Source: Hydractinia symbiolongicarpus (Eukaryota; Cnidaria; Hydrozoa; Anthoathecata; Hydractiniidae). Taken from it: a stretch of DNA of 64,000 nt. The position numbers were made by a program, and so were the translations under genes. The stretch lies in the NCBI RefSeq assembly GCF_029227915.1, contig NC_079881.1, positions 28,559,501 through 28,623,500 on the forward strand. The letters run 5' to 3'. Shown piece after piece: positions 51,900 through 64,000 of this stretch (the first letter of the stretch is position 1; the number at the start of each line of letters is the position of its first letter). Under the pieces are notes generated by a model. It was not told the origin of the DNA. It worked only from the letters and a program-made list of their open reading frames with translations, and did not search any database.

Positions 51900-54340
51900 T
51901 AAATTACTTTTTCACCACTAAAACGCATGAGACTTGTAGTTTTCAAAAATGTTTTCATTTTTGATGAGACGCTTAATGAAAGAGGTTTATTCGCCGGCAA
52001 ACGAAAACCAGCGATTTCCCCTAAATCCCGGGCTTGGCCCGTGTAGTCGAATGTATACAGAGAAAGTACCCAGGGAGTAAACTCATTTCCCGAACAATTT
52101 TTTAAATTATCTTTTCACCACTAAAACGCATGAGACTTCTAGTTTTCAAAAATGTTTTCATTTTTGATGAGACGCTGAATAAAAGAAGTTTAATCGCCGG
52201 CAAACGAAAACCCGCCATTTCCCGGAAACCCCGGGCTTGGCCCGTATACTCAAAAGTATACAAAGAAAGTACCCGGGGTGTAAACTGATTTCCCGAACGA
52301 TTTTTTAAATTATTATTTCACCACTAAAGCCCATGAGACTTGTAGTTTTTAAAAATGTTTTCATTTTTGATGAGACGCTGAATGAAAGAAGTTTAATCGC
52401 CGGCAAACGAAAACCCGCGACTTCCCGTAAATCCCGGACTCGGCCCGTATAGTCAAAAGTATAAAAAGAAAGTACCCAGGGAGTAAACTCATTTCCCGAA
52501 CAATTTTTCAAATTATTTCTGCAACACTAGAACGAATGAGACTTGCAGTTTTTAAAAATGTTTTCATTTTTGATGAGACGCTTAATGAAAGAGGTTTAAT
52601 CGCCGGCAAACGAAAACCCGCCATTTCCCGTAAACCCTGGACTCGGCCCGTATAGTCAAAAGTATACAAAGAAAGTACCCAGAGAGTAAACTCATTTCCC
52701 GAACGATTTTTTAAATTACTTTTTCACCACTAAAACGCATGAGACTTGTAGTTTTCAAAAATGTTTTCATTTTTGATGAGACGCTTAATGAAAGAGGTTT
52801 ATTCGCCGGCAAACGAAAACCAGCGACTTCCCCTAAATCCCGGGCTTGGCCCGTGTAGTCGAATGTATACAGAGAAAGTACCCAGGGAGTAAACTCATTT
52901 CCCGAACAATTTTTTTAATTATCTTTTCACCACTAAAACGCATGAGACTTCTAGTTTTCAAAAATGTTTTCATTTTTGATGAGACGCTGAATAAAAGAAG
53001 TTTAATCGCCGGCAAACGAAAACCCGCCATTTCCCGTAAACCCCGGGCTTGGCCCGTATACTCAAAAGTATACAAAGAAAGTACCCGGGGTGTAAACTGA
53101 TTTCCCGAACGATTTTTTAAATTATTATTTCACCACTAAAGCCCATGAGACTTGTAGTTTTTAAAAATGTTTTCATTTTTGATGAGACGCTGAATGAAAG
53201 AAGTTTAATCGCCGGCAAACGAAAACCCGCGACTTCCCGTAAATCCCGGACTCGGCCCGTATAGTCAAAAGTATAAAAAGAAAGTACCCAGGGAGTAAAC
53301 TCATTTCCCGAACAATTTTTCAAATTATTTCTGCAACACTAGAACGAATGAGACTTGCAGTTTTTAAAAATGTTTTCATTTTTGATGAGACGCTTAATGA
53401 AAGAGGTTTAATCGCCGGCAAACGAAAACCCGCCATTTCCCGTAAACCCTGGACTCGGCCCGTATAGTCAAAAGTATACAAAGAAAGTACCCAGAGAGTA
53501 AACTCATTTCCCGAACGATTTTTTAAATTACTTTTTCACCACTAAAACGCATGAGACTTGTAGTTTTCAAAAATGTTTTCATTTTTGATGAGACGCTTAA
53601 TGAAAGAGGTTTATTCGCCGGCAAACGAAAACCAGCGACTTCCCCTAAATCCCGGGCTTGGCCCGTGTAGTCGAATGTATACAGAGAAAGTACCCAGGGA
53701 GTAAACTCATTTCCCGAACAATTTTTTTAATTATCTTTTCACCACTAAAACGCATGAGACTTCTAGTTTTCAAAAATGTTTTCATTTTTGATGAGACGCT
53801 GAATAAAAGAAGTTTAATCGCCGGCAAACGAAAACCCGCCATTTCCCGTAAACCCCGGGCTTGGCCCGTATACTCAAAAGTATACAAAGAAAGTACCCGG
53901 GGTGTAAACTGATTTCCCGAACGATTTTTTAAATTATTATTTCACCACTAAAGCCCATGAGACTTGTAGTTTTTAAAAATGTTTTCATTTTTGATGAGAC
54001 GCTGAATGAAAGAAGTTTAATCGCCGGCAAACGAAAACCCGCGACTTCCCGTAAATCCCGGACTCGGCCCGTATAGTCAAAAGTATAAAAAGAAAGTACC
54101 CAGGGAGTAAACTCATTTCCCGAACAATTTTTCAAATTATTTCTGCAACACTAGAACGAATGAGACTTGCAGTTTTTAAAAATGTTTTCATTTTTGATGA
54201 GACGCTTAATGAAAGAGGTTTAATCGCCGGCAAACGAAAACCCGCCATTTCCCGTAAACCCTGGACTCGGCCCGTATAGTCAAAAGTATACAAAGAAAGT
54301 ACCCAGAGAGTAAACTCATTTTCCGAACGATTTTTTAAAT
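51900..54340. repeat. Higher-order satellite block, 812-bp tetramer in three copies
   Basis: Landmarks at 52305, 53117 and 53929 lie 812 bp apart and look identical over long stretches. Most of the block recurs 4,468 bp downstream, with landmarks at 56773 and 57585. A neighbouring stretch, 49487-50680, recurs 5,282 bp downstream at 54769-55962. Confidence 0.75.
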
Positions 54341-57300
54341 TAATTTTTCACCACTAAAACGCATGAGACTTGTAGTTTTCAAAAATGTTTTCATTTTTGA
54401 TGAGACGCTTAATGAAAGAGGTTTATTCGCCGGCAAACGAAAACCAGCGATTTCCCCTAAATCCCGGGCTTGGCCCGTGTAGTCGAATGTATACAGAGAA
54501 AGTACCCAGGGAGTAAACTCATTTCCCGAACAATTTTTTAAATTATTTTTTCACCAATAAAACGCATGAGACTTGTAGTTTTCAGAAATGTTTTCATTTT
54601 TGATGAGACGCTTAATGAAAGTGGTTTGATCGCCGGCAAAGGAAAACCCGCGATTTCCCGTAAATCCCGGGCTCGGCCCGTATAGTCAAAAGTATACAAA
54701 TAAAGTACCCAGGGAGTAAACTCATTTCCCAAACGATTTTTTAAATTATTTTTTCACCACTAAAACGCATGAGACTTGTAGTTTTCAAAAATGTTTTCAT
54801 TTTTGATGAAACGCTGAATAAAAGAAGTTTAATCGCCGGCAAACGAAAACCTGCGATTTCCTGTAAATCCCGGACTCGGTCTGTAAAGACAAAAGTATAC
54901 AAAAAAAGTACCCAGGGAGTAAACTCATATCCCAACGATTTTTTAAATTATTATTTCACCACTAAAGCCCATGAGACTTGTAGTTTTTTAAAATATTTTC
55001 ATTTTTGATGAGACGCTGAATAAAAGAAGTTTAATCGCCGGCAAACGAAAACCCGCGACTTCCCGTAACTCCCGGACTCGCCCCGTATATTCAAAAGTAT
55101 ACAAAGAAAGCACCCAGGGAGTAAACTCATTTCCCAAACGATTTTTTAAATTATTTTTTCACCACTAAAACGCATGAGACTTGTAGTTTTCAAAAATGTT
55201 TTCATTTTTAATTAGACGCTTAATAAAAGAAGTTTAATCGCCGGCAAACGAAAACCTGCGATTTCCCGTAAATCCCAGACTCGGCCGGTGTAATCAAAAG
55301 TATACAAAGAAAGTACCCAGGGAGTAAACTCATTTCCCGATCGATTTTTTAAAATATTTTTTCACCACTAAAGCCCATGAGACTTGTAGTTTTTAAAAAG
55401 GTTTTCATTTTTGATGAGACGCTGAATAAAAGAAGTTTAATCTCCGGCAAACGAAAACCCGCTATTTCCCGTAAACCCCGGACTCGGCCCGTATAGTCAA
55501 AAGTATACAAAGAAAGTACCCAGGGAGTAAACTCATTTCCCGAACGATTTGTTAAATTACTTTTTTACCACTAAAACGCATGAGACTTGTAGTTTTTTAA
55601 AAATGTTTTCATTTTTGATGAGACGCTGAAGAAAAGAAGTTTAATCGCCGGCAAACGAAAACCTGCGATTTCCCGTAAATCCCGGACTCGGCCTGTAAAG
55701 TCAAAAGTATACAAAAAAAGTACCCAGGGAGTAAACTCATTTCCCGAACGATTTTTTAAATTATTATTTCACCACTAAAGCCCATGAGACTTGTAGTTTC
55801 TAAAAATGTTTTCATTTTTGATGAGACGCTGAATAAAAGAAGTTTAATCGCCGGCAAACGAAAACCCGCGACTTCCCGTAACTCCCGGACTCGGCCCGTA
55901 TAGTCAAAAGTATAGAAAGAAAGTACCCAGGGAGTAAACTCATTTCCCGAACAATTTTTCAAATTATTTTTGCAACACTAGAACGAATGAGACTTGCAGT
56001 TTTAAAAAATATTTTCATTTTTTGATGAGACGCTTATTGAAAGAGGTTTAATCGCCGGCAAACGAAAACCCGCCATTTCCCGTAAACCCTGGACTCGGCC
56101 CGTATAGTCAAAAGTATACAAAGAAAGTACCCAGAGAGTAAACTCATTTCCCGAACGATTTTTTAAATTACTTTTTCACGACTAGAACGAATGAGACTTG
56201 CAGTTTTAAAAAATGTTTTCATTTTTTGATGAGACGCTTATTGAAAGAGGTTTAATCGCCGGCAAACGAAAACCCGCCATTTCCCGTAAACCCTGGACTC
56301 GGCCCGTATAGTCAAAAGTATACAAAGAAAGTACCCAGAGAGTAAACTCATTTCCCGAACGATTTTTTAAATTACTTTTTCACCACTAAAACGCATGAGA
56401 CTTGTAGTTTTCAAAAATGTTTTCATTTTTGATGAGACGCTTAATGAAAGAGGTTTATTCGCCGGCAAACGAAAACCAGCGATTTCCCCTAAATCCCGGG
56501 CTTGGCCCGTGTAGTCGAATGTATACAGAGAAAGTACCCAGGGAGTAAACTCATTTCCCGAACAATTTTTTAAATTATCTTTTCACCACTAAAACGCATG
56601 AGACTTCTAGTTTTCAAAAATGTTTTCATTTTTGATGAGACGCTGAATAAAAGAAGTTTAATCGCCGGCAAACGAAAACCCGCCATTTCCCGGAAACCCC
56701 GGGCTTGGCCCGTATACTCAAAAGTATACAAAGAAAGTACCCGGGGTGTAAACTGATTTCCCGAACGATTTTTTAAATTATTATTTCACCACTAAAGCCC
56801 ATGAGACTTGTAGTTTTTAAAAATGTTTTCATTTTTGATGAGACGCTGAATGAAAGAAGTTTAATCGCCGGCAAACGAAAACCCGCGACTTCCCGTAAAT
56901 CCCGGACTCGGCCCGTATAGTCAAAAGTATAAAAAGAAAGTACCCAGGGAGTAAACTCATTTCCCGAACAATTTTTCAAATTATTTCTGCAACACTAGAA
57001 CGAATGAGACTTGCAGTTTTTAAAAATGTTTTCATTTTTGATGAGACGCTTAATGAAAGAGGTTTAATCGCCGGCAAACGAAAACCCGCCATTTCCCGTA
57101 AACCCTGGACTCGGCCCGTATAGTCAAAAGTATACAAAGAAAGTACCCAGAGAGTAAACTCATTTCCCGAACGATTTTTTAAATTACTTTTTCACCACTA
57201 AAACGCATGAGACTTGTAGTTTTCAAAAATGTTTTCATTTTTGATGAGACGCTTAATGAAAGAGGTTTATTCGCCGGCAAACGAAAACCAGCGACTTCCC

Positions 57301-57999
57301 CTAAATCCCGGGCTTGGCCCGTGTAGTCGAATGTATACAGAGAAAGTACCCAGGGAGTAAACTCATTTCCCGAACAATTTTTTTAATTATCTTTTCACCA
57401 CTAAAACGCATGAGACTTCTAGTTTTCAAAAATGTTTTCATTTTTGATGAGACGCTGAATAAAAGAAGTTTAATCGCCGGCAAACGAAAACCCGCCATTT
57501 CCCGTAAACCCCGGGCTTGGCCCGTATACTCAAAAGTATACAAAGAAAGTACCCGGGGTGTAAACTGAGTTCCCGAACGATTTTTTAAATTATTATTTCA
57601 CCACTAAAGCCCATGAGACTTGTAGTTTTTAAAAATGTTTTCATTTTTGATGAGACGCTGAATGAAAGAAGTTTAATCGCCGGCAAACGAAAACCCGCGA
57701 CTTCCCGTAAATCCCGGACTCGGCCCGTATAGTCAAAAGTATAAAAAGAAAGTACCCAGGGAGTAAACTCATTTCCCGAACAATTTTTCAAATTATTTCT
57801 GCAACACTAGAACGAATGAGACTTGCAGTTTTTAAAAATATTTTCATTTTTGATGAGACGCTTAATGAAAGAGGTTTAATCGCCGGCAAACGAAAACCCG
57901 CCATTTCCCGTAAACCCTGGACTCGGCCCGTATAGTCAAAAGTATACAAAGAAAGTACCCAGAGAGTAAACTCATTTTCCGAACGATTTTTTAAATTAA

Positions 58000-60900
58000 T
58001 TTTTCACCACTAAAACGCATGAGACTTGTAGTTTTCAAAAATGTTTTCATTTTTGATGAGACGCTTAATGAAAGAGGTTTATTCGCCGGCAAACGAAAAC
58101 CAGCGATTTCCCCTAAATCCCGGGCTTGGCCCGTGTACTCGAATGTATACAGAGAAAGTACCCAGGGAGTAAACTCATTTCCCGAACAATTTTTTAAATT
58201 ATTTTTTCACCAATAAAACGCATGAGACTTGTAGTTTTCAGAAATGTTTTCATTTTTGATGAGACGCTTAATGAAAGTGGTTTGATCGCCGGCAAAGGAA
58301 AACCCGCGATTTCCCGTAAATCCCGGGCTTGGCCCGTATAGTCGAATGTATACAAAGAAAGTACCCAGGGAGTAAACTCATTTCCAAAACGATTTTTTAA
58401 ATTATCTTTTCACCACTAAAACGCATGAGACTTCTAGTTTTCAAAAATGTTTTCATTTTTGATGAGACGCTGAATAAAAGAAGTTTAATCGCCGGCAAAC
58501 GAAAACCCGCCATTTCCCGTAAACCCCGGGCTTGGCCCGTATAGTCAAAAGTATACAAAGAAAGTACTCGGGGTGTAAACTGATTTCCCGAACGATTTTT
58601 TAAATTATTATTTCACCACTAAAGCCCATGAGACTTGTAGTTTTTAAAAATGTTTTCATTTTTGATGAGACGCTGAATGAAAGAAGTTTAATCGCCGGCA
58701 AACGAAAGCCCGCGACTTCCCGTAAATCCCGGACTCGGCCCGTATAGTCAAAAGTATAAAAAGAAAGTACCCAGGGAGTAAACTCATTTCCCGAACAATT
58801 TTTCAAATTATTTCTGCAACACTAGAACGAATGAGACTTGCAGTTTTTAAAAATGTTTTCATTTTTGATGAGACGCTTAATGAAAGAGGTTTAATCGCCG
58901 GCAAACAAAAACCCGCCATTTCCCGTAAACCCTGGACTCGGCCCGTATAGTCAAAAGTATACAAAGAAAGTACCCAGAGAGTAAACTCATTTCCCGAACG
59001 ATTTTTTAAATTACTTTTTCACCACTAAAACGCATGAGACTTGTAGTTTTCAAAAATGTTTTCATTTTTGATGAGACGCTTTATGAAAGAGGTTTAATCG
59101 ACGGCAAACGAAAACCAGCGATTTCCCCTAAATCCCGGGCTTGGCCCGTGTAGTCGAATGTATACAGAGAAAGTACCCAGGGAGTAAACTCATTTCCCGA
59201 ACAATTTTTTAAATTATCTTTTCACCACTAAAACGCATGAGACTTCTAGTTTTCAAAAATGTTTTCATTTTTGATGAGCGCTGAATAGAAGAAATTTAAT
59301 CGCCGGCAAACAAAAACCCGCGATTTCCCGTAAATCCCGGACTCGGCCCGTATAGTCAAAAGTATACAAAGAAAGTACCCAGGGAGTAAACTCATTTCCC
59401 GAACGATTTTTTAAATTATTTTTTCACCAATAAAACGCATGAGACTTGCAGTTTTCAGAAATGTTTTCATTTTTGATGAGACGCTTAATGAAAGTGGTTT
59501 GATCGCCGGCAAAGGAAAACCCGCGATTTCCCGTAAATCCCGGACTCAGCCTGTAAAGTCAAAAGTATACAAAAAAGTACCCAGGGAGTAAACTCATTTC
59601 CAAAACGATTTTTTAAATTATCTTTTCACCACTAAAACGCATGAGACTTGTAGTTTTCAAAAATGTTTTCATTTTTGATGAGACGCTGAATAAAAGAAGT
59701 TTAATCGCCGCCAAACGAAAACCCGCCATTTCCCGTAAACCCCGGGCTTGGCCCGTATACTCAAAAGTATACAAAGAAAGTACCCGGGGTGTAAACTGAT
59801 TTCCCGAACGATTTTTTAAATTATTATTTCACCACTAAAGCCCATGAGACTTGTAGTTTTTAAAAATGTTTTCATTTTTGATGAGACGCTGAATGAAAGA
59901 AGTTTAATCGCCGGCAAACGAAAACCCGCGACTTCCCGTAAATCCCGGACTCGGCCCGTATAGTCAAAAGTATAAAAAGAAAGTACCCAGGAAGTAAACT
60001 CATTTCCCGAACAATTTTTCAAATTATTTCTGCAACACTAGAACGAATGAGACTTGCAGTTTTTAAAAATGTTTTCATTTTTGATGAGACGCTTAATGAA
60101 AGAGGTTTAATCGCCGGCAAACGAAAACCCGCCATTTCCCGTAAACCCTGAACTCGGCCCGTATAGTCAAAAGTATACAAAGAAAGTACCCAGAGAGTAA
60201 ACTCATTTCCCGAACGATTTTTTAAATTAATTTTTCACCACTAAAACGCATGAGACTTGTAGTTTTCAAAAATGTTTTCATTTTTGATGAGACGCTTAAT
60301 GAAAGAGGTTTATTCGCCGGCAAACGAAAACCAGCGATTTCCCCTAAATCCCGGGCTTGGCCCGTGTAGTCGAATGTATACAGAGAAAGTACCCAGGGAG
60401 TAAACTCATTTCCCGAACAATTTTTTAAATTATTTTTTCACCAATAAAACGCATGAGACTTGTAGTTTTCAGAAATGTTTTCATTTTTGATGAGACGCTT
60501 AATGAAAGTGGTTTGATCGCCGGCAAAGGAAAACCCGCGATTTCCCGTAAATCCCGGGCTTGGCCCGTATAGTCGAATGTATACAAAGAAAGTACCCAGG
60601 GAGTAAACTCATTTCCAAAACGATTTTTTAAATTATCTTTTCACCACTAAAACGCATGAGACTTCTAGTTTTCAAAAATGTTTTCATTTTTGATGAGACG
60701 CTGAATAAAAGAAGTTTAATCGCCGGCAAACGAAAACCCGCCATTTCCCGTAAACCCCGGGCTTGGCCCGTATAGTCAAAAGTATACAAAGAAAGTACCC
60801 GGGGTGTAAACTGATTTCCCGAACGATTTTTTAAATTATTATTTCACCACTAAAGCCCATGAGACTTGTAGTTTTTAAAAATGTTTTCATTTTTGATGAG

Positions 60901-63900
60901 ACGCTGAATGAAAGAAGTTTAATCGCCGGCAAACGAAAACCCGCGACTTCCCGTAAATCCCGGACTCGGCCCGTATAGTCAAAAGTATAAAAAGAAAGTA
61001 CCCAGGGAGTAAACTCATTTCCCGAACAATTTTTCAAATTATTTCTGCAACACTAGAACGAATGAGACTTGCAGTTTTTAAAAATGTTTTCATTTTTGAT
61101 GAGACGCTTAATGAAAGAGGTTTAATCGCCGGCAAACAAAAACCCGCCATTTCCCGTAAACCCTGGACTCGGCCCGTATAGTCAAAAGTATACAAAGAAA
61201 GTACCCAGAGAGTAAACTCATTTCCCGAACGATTTTTTAAATTACTTTTTCACCACTAAAACGCATGAGACTTGTAGTTTTCAAAAATGTTTTCATTTTT
61301 GATGAGACGCTTAATGAAAGAGGTTTATTCGCCGGCAAACGAAAACCAGCGATTTCCCCTAAATCCCGGGCTTGGCCCGTGTAGTCGAATGTATACAGAG
61401 AAAGTACCCAGGGAGTAAACTCATTTCCCGAACAATTTTTTAAATTATCTTTTCACCACTAAAACGCATGAGACTTCTAGTTTTCAAAAATGTTTTCATT
61501 TTTGATGAGCGCTGAATAAAAGAAATTTAATCGCCGGCAAACAAAAACCCGCGATTTCCCGTAAATCCCGGACTCGGCCCGTATAGTCAAAAGTATACAA
61601 AGAAAGTACCCAGGGAGTAAACTCATTTCCCGAACGATTTTTTAAATTATTTTTTCACCAATAAAACGCATGAGACTTGTAGTTTTCAGAAATGTTTTCA
61701 TTTTTGATGAGACGCTTAATGAAAGTGGTTTGATCGCCGGCAAAGGAAAACCCGCGATTTCCCGTAAATCCCGGGCTTGGCCCGTATAGTCGAATGTATA
61801 CAAAGAAAGTACCCAGGGAGTAAACTCATTTCCAAAACGATTTTTTAAATTATCTTTTCACCACTAAAACGCATGAGACTTCTAGTTTTCAAAAATGTTT
61901 TCATTTTTGATGAGACGCTGAATAAAAGAAGTTAATTGCCGGCAAACGAAAACCCGCCATTTCCCGTAAACCCCGGGCTTGGCCCGTATAGTCAAAAGTA
62001 TACAAAGAAAGTACCCAGGGAGTAAACTCATTTCCAAAACGATTTTTTAAATTATCTTTTCACCACTAAAACCCATGAGACTTCTAGTTTTCAAAAATGT
62101 TTTCATTTTTGATGAGACGCTGAATAAAAGAAGTTAATTGCCGGCAAACGAAAACCCGCCATTTCCCGTAAACCCCGGGCTTGGCCCGTATAGTCAAAAG
62201 TATACAAAGAAAGTACCCGGGGTGTAAACTGATTTCCCGAACGATTTTTTAAATTATTATTTCACCACTAAAGCCCATGAGACTTGTAGTTTTCAGAAAT
62301 GTTTTCATTTTTGATGAGACGCTTAATAAAAGTGGCTTGATCGCCGGCAAAGGAAAACCCGCGATTTCCCGTAAATCCCGGGCTTGGCCCGTATAGTCGA
62401 ATGTATACAAAGAAAGTACCCAGGGAGTAAACTCATTTCCAAAACGATTTTTTAAATTATCTTTTCACCACTAAAACGCATGAGACTTCTAGTTTTCAAA
62501 AATGTTTTCATTTTTGATGAGACGCTGAATAAAAGAAGTTTAATCGCCGGCAAACGAAAACCCGCCATTTCCCGTAAACCCCGGGCTTGGCCCGTATAGT
62601 CAAAAGTATACAAAGAAAGTACTCGGGGTGTAAACTGATTTCCCGAACGATTTTTTAAATTATTATTTCACCACTAAAGCCCATGAGACTTGTAGTTTTT
62701 AAAAATGTTTTCATTTTTGATGAGACGCTGAATGAAAGAAGTTTAATCGCCGGCAAACGAAAACCCGCGACTTCCCGTAAATCCCGGACTCGGCCCGTAT
62801 AGTCAAAAGTATAAAAAGAAAGTACCCAGGGAGTAAACTCATTTCCCGAACAATTTTTCAAATTATTTCTGCAACACTAGAACGAATGAGACTTGCAGTT
62901 TTTAAAAATGTTTTCATTTTTGATGAGACGCTTAATGAAAGAGGTTTAATCGCCGGCAAACAAAAACCCGCCATTTCCCGTAAACCCTGGACTCGGCCCG
63001 TATAGTCAAAAGTATACAAAGAAAATACCCAGAGAGTAAACTCATTTCCCGAACGATTTTTTAAATTACTTTTTCACCACTAAAACGCATGAGACTTGTA
63101 GTTTTCAAAAATGTTTTCATTTTTGATGAGACGCTTAATGAAAGAGGTTTAATCGCCGGCAAACGAAAACCAGCGATTTCCCCTAAATCCCGGGCTTGGC
63201 CCGTGTAGTCGAATGTATACAGAGAAAGTACCCAGGGAGTAAACTCATTTCCCGAACAATTTTTTAAATTATCTTTTCACCACTAAAACGCATGAGACTT
63301 CTAGTTTTCAAAAATGTTTTCATTTTTGATGAGCGCTGAATAGAAGAAATTTAATCGCCGGCAAACAAAAACCCGCGATTTCCCTTAAATCCCGGACTCG
63401 GCCCGTATAGTCAAAAGTATACAAAGAAAGTACCCAGGGAGTAAACTCATTTCCCGAACGATTTTTTAAATTATTTTTTCACCAATAAAACGTATGAGAC
63501 TTGTAGTTTTCAGAAATGTTTTCATTTTTGATGAGACGCTTAATGAAAGTGGTTTGATCGCCGGCAAAGGAAAACCCGCGATTTCCCGTAAATCCCGGGC
63601 TTGGCCCGTATAGTCGAATGTATACAAAGAAAGTACCCAGGGAGTAAACTCATTTTCAAAACGATTTTTTAAATTATCTTTTCACCACTAAAACGCATGA
63701 GACTTGTAGTTTTCAAAAATGTTTTCATTTTTGATGAGACGCTGAATAAAAGAAGTTTAATCGCCGGCAAACGAAAACCCGCCATTTCCCGTAAACCCCG
63801 GGCTTGGCCCGTATACTCAAAAGTATACAAAGAAAGTACCCGGGGTGTAAACTGATTTCCCGAACGATTTTTTAAATTATTATTTCACCACTAAAGCCCA

Positions 63901-64000
63901 TGAGACTTGTAGTTTTTAAAAATGTTTTCATTTTTGATGAGACGCTGAATGAAAGAAGTTTAATCGCCGGCAAACGAAAACCCGCGACTTCCCGTAAATC
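58000..64000. repeat. Higher-order satellite region near the right edge
   Basis: Landmarks at 58600, 59816, 60831 and 62655 are 1,216, 1,015 and 1,824 bp apart (6, 5 and 9 monomers). Monomers here share a variant with CTTCTAGTTTTC and with CCGGGGTGTAAACTG, distinguishing this subfamily from the left arm. Confidence 0.65.

Larger units (their letters stand above)
33767..64000. repeat. Satellite array, right arm (about 203-bp monomers)
   Basis: It holds the same monomer in the same orientation and phase as the left arm, roughly 149 copies, reaching the window edge. The first monomers most resemble those at about 1159-1400 of the left arm. No gene, RNA gene or second mobile element is visible. 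Recurrent frames of 60-84 codons on both strands are monomer by-products. Confidence 0.97.

Noticed and set aside
33767-64000. Recurrent 60-84-codon frames in the right satellite arm
   Set aside because: The same reasoning applies: they follow monomer variants and break wherever the monomer changes.
1-64000. CRISPR array or bacterial origin for the repeats
   Set aside because: The repeats are 203-bp monomers without spacer-repeat alternation, and the embedded element is a eukaryotic Polinton type.

Overview
The window is a tandem satellite array of about 203-bp monomers (1-18001 and 33767-64000) interrupted by one complete, apparently recent insertion of a Polinton/Maverick-type, virus-like DNA transposon (18002-33766, 15,765 bp). 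The host is a eukaryote and most likely a marine invertebrate. A cnidarian is my best guess, because the accessory proteins resemble those I associate with cnidarian Polintons; that is recall of family character and no search was run. No host gene, tRNA or rRNA is visible.

The element has 267-bp terminal inverted repeats (TIRs) that differ at only two positions I can see. It is flanked by a 5-bp target duplication, TCCCG, made within a satellite monomer. Genes are in this order: a tail-anchored conserved protein (minus); a penton-like minor capsid candidate, the double jelly-roll major capsid protein and the packaging ATPase (plus); a run of small membrane or coiled-coil proteins, including a 47-residue gene (plus); a 426-residue membrane protein (minus); two tandem paralogous membrane proteins (plus); a DDE integrase with exact DX35E spacing (minus); a SAP-like protein, a SAP plus MDM2-type RING protein, and a 1438-residue protein-primed-type family B DNA polymerase with two N-terminal SAP motifs (plus). 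The polymerase stop codon lies inside the right TIR. All frames are open and the key catalytic residues are present, so the element may be competent or recently so. No adenain/Ulp1-like maturation protease gene is visible.

Regulation looks virus-like and compact. Two divergent gene pairs share near-identical 38-40-bp bidirectional spacers. Four plus-strand genes or gene blocks end with a GGGYATT box followed by a GTTAC/GTAAC hairpin 3-15 nt past the stop codon. The two SAP-bearing genes upstream of and including the polymerase share a duplicated leader with an 18-bp exact repeat, an inverted repeat and a TATA-like box.

The satellite carries no credible genes. It shows nested higher-order organisation from repeated unequal exchange: a 5,478-bp tandem duplication (2531-13486), a 2,233-bp duplication (about 13430-17880), a 1,217-bp hexamer three times (about 34670-38280) and an 812-bp tetramer three times (about 51900-54340). 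A paralogous empty site for the insertion is visible at about 845-1400.
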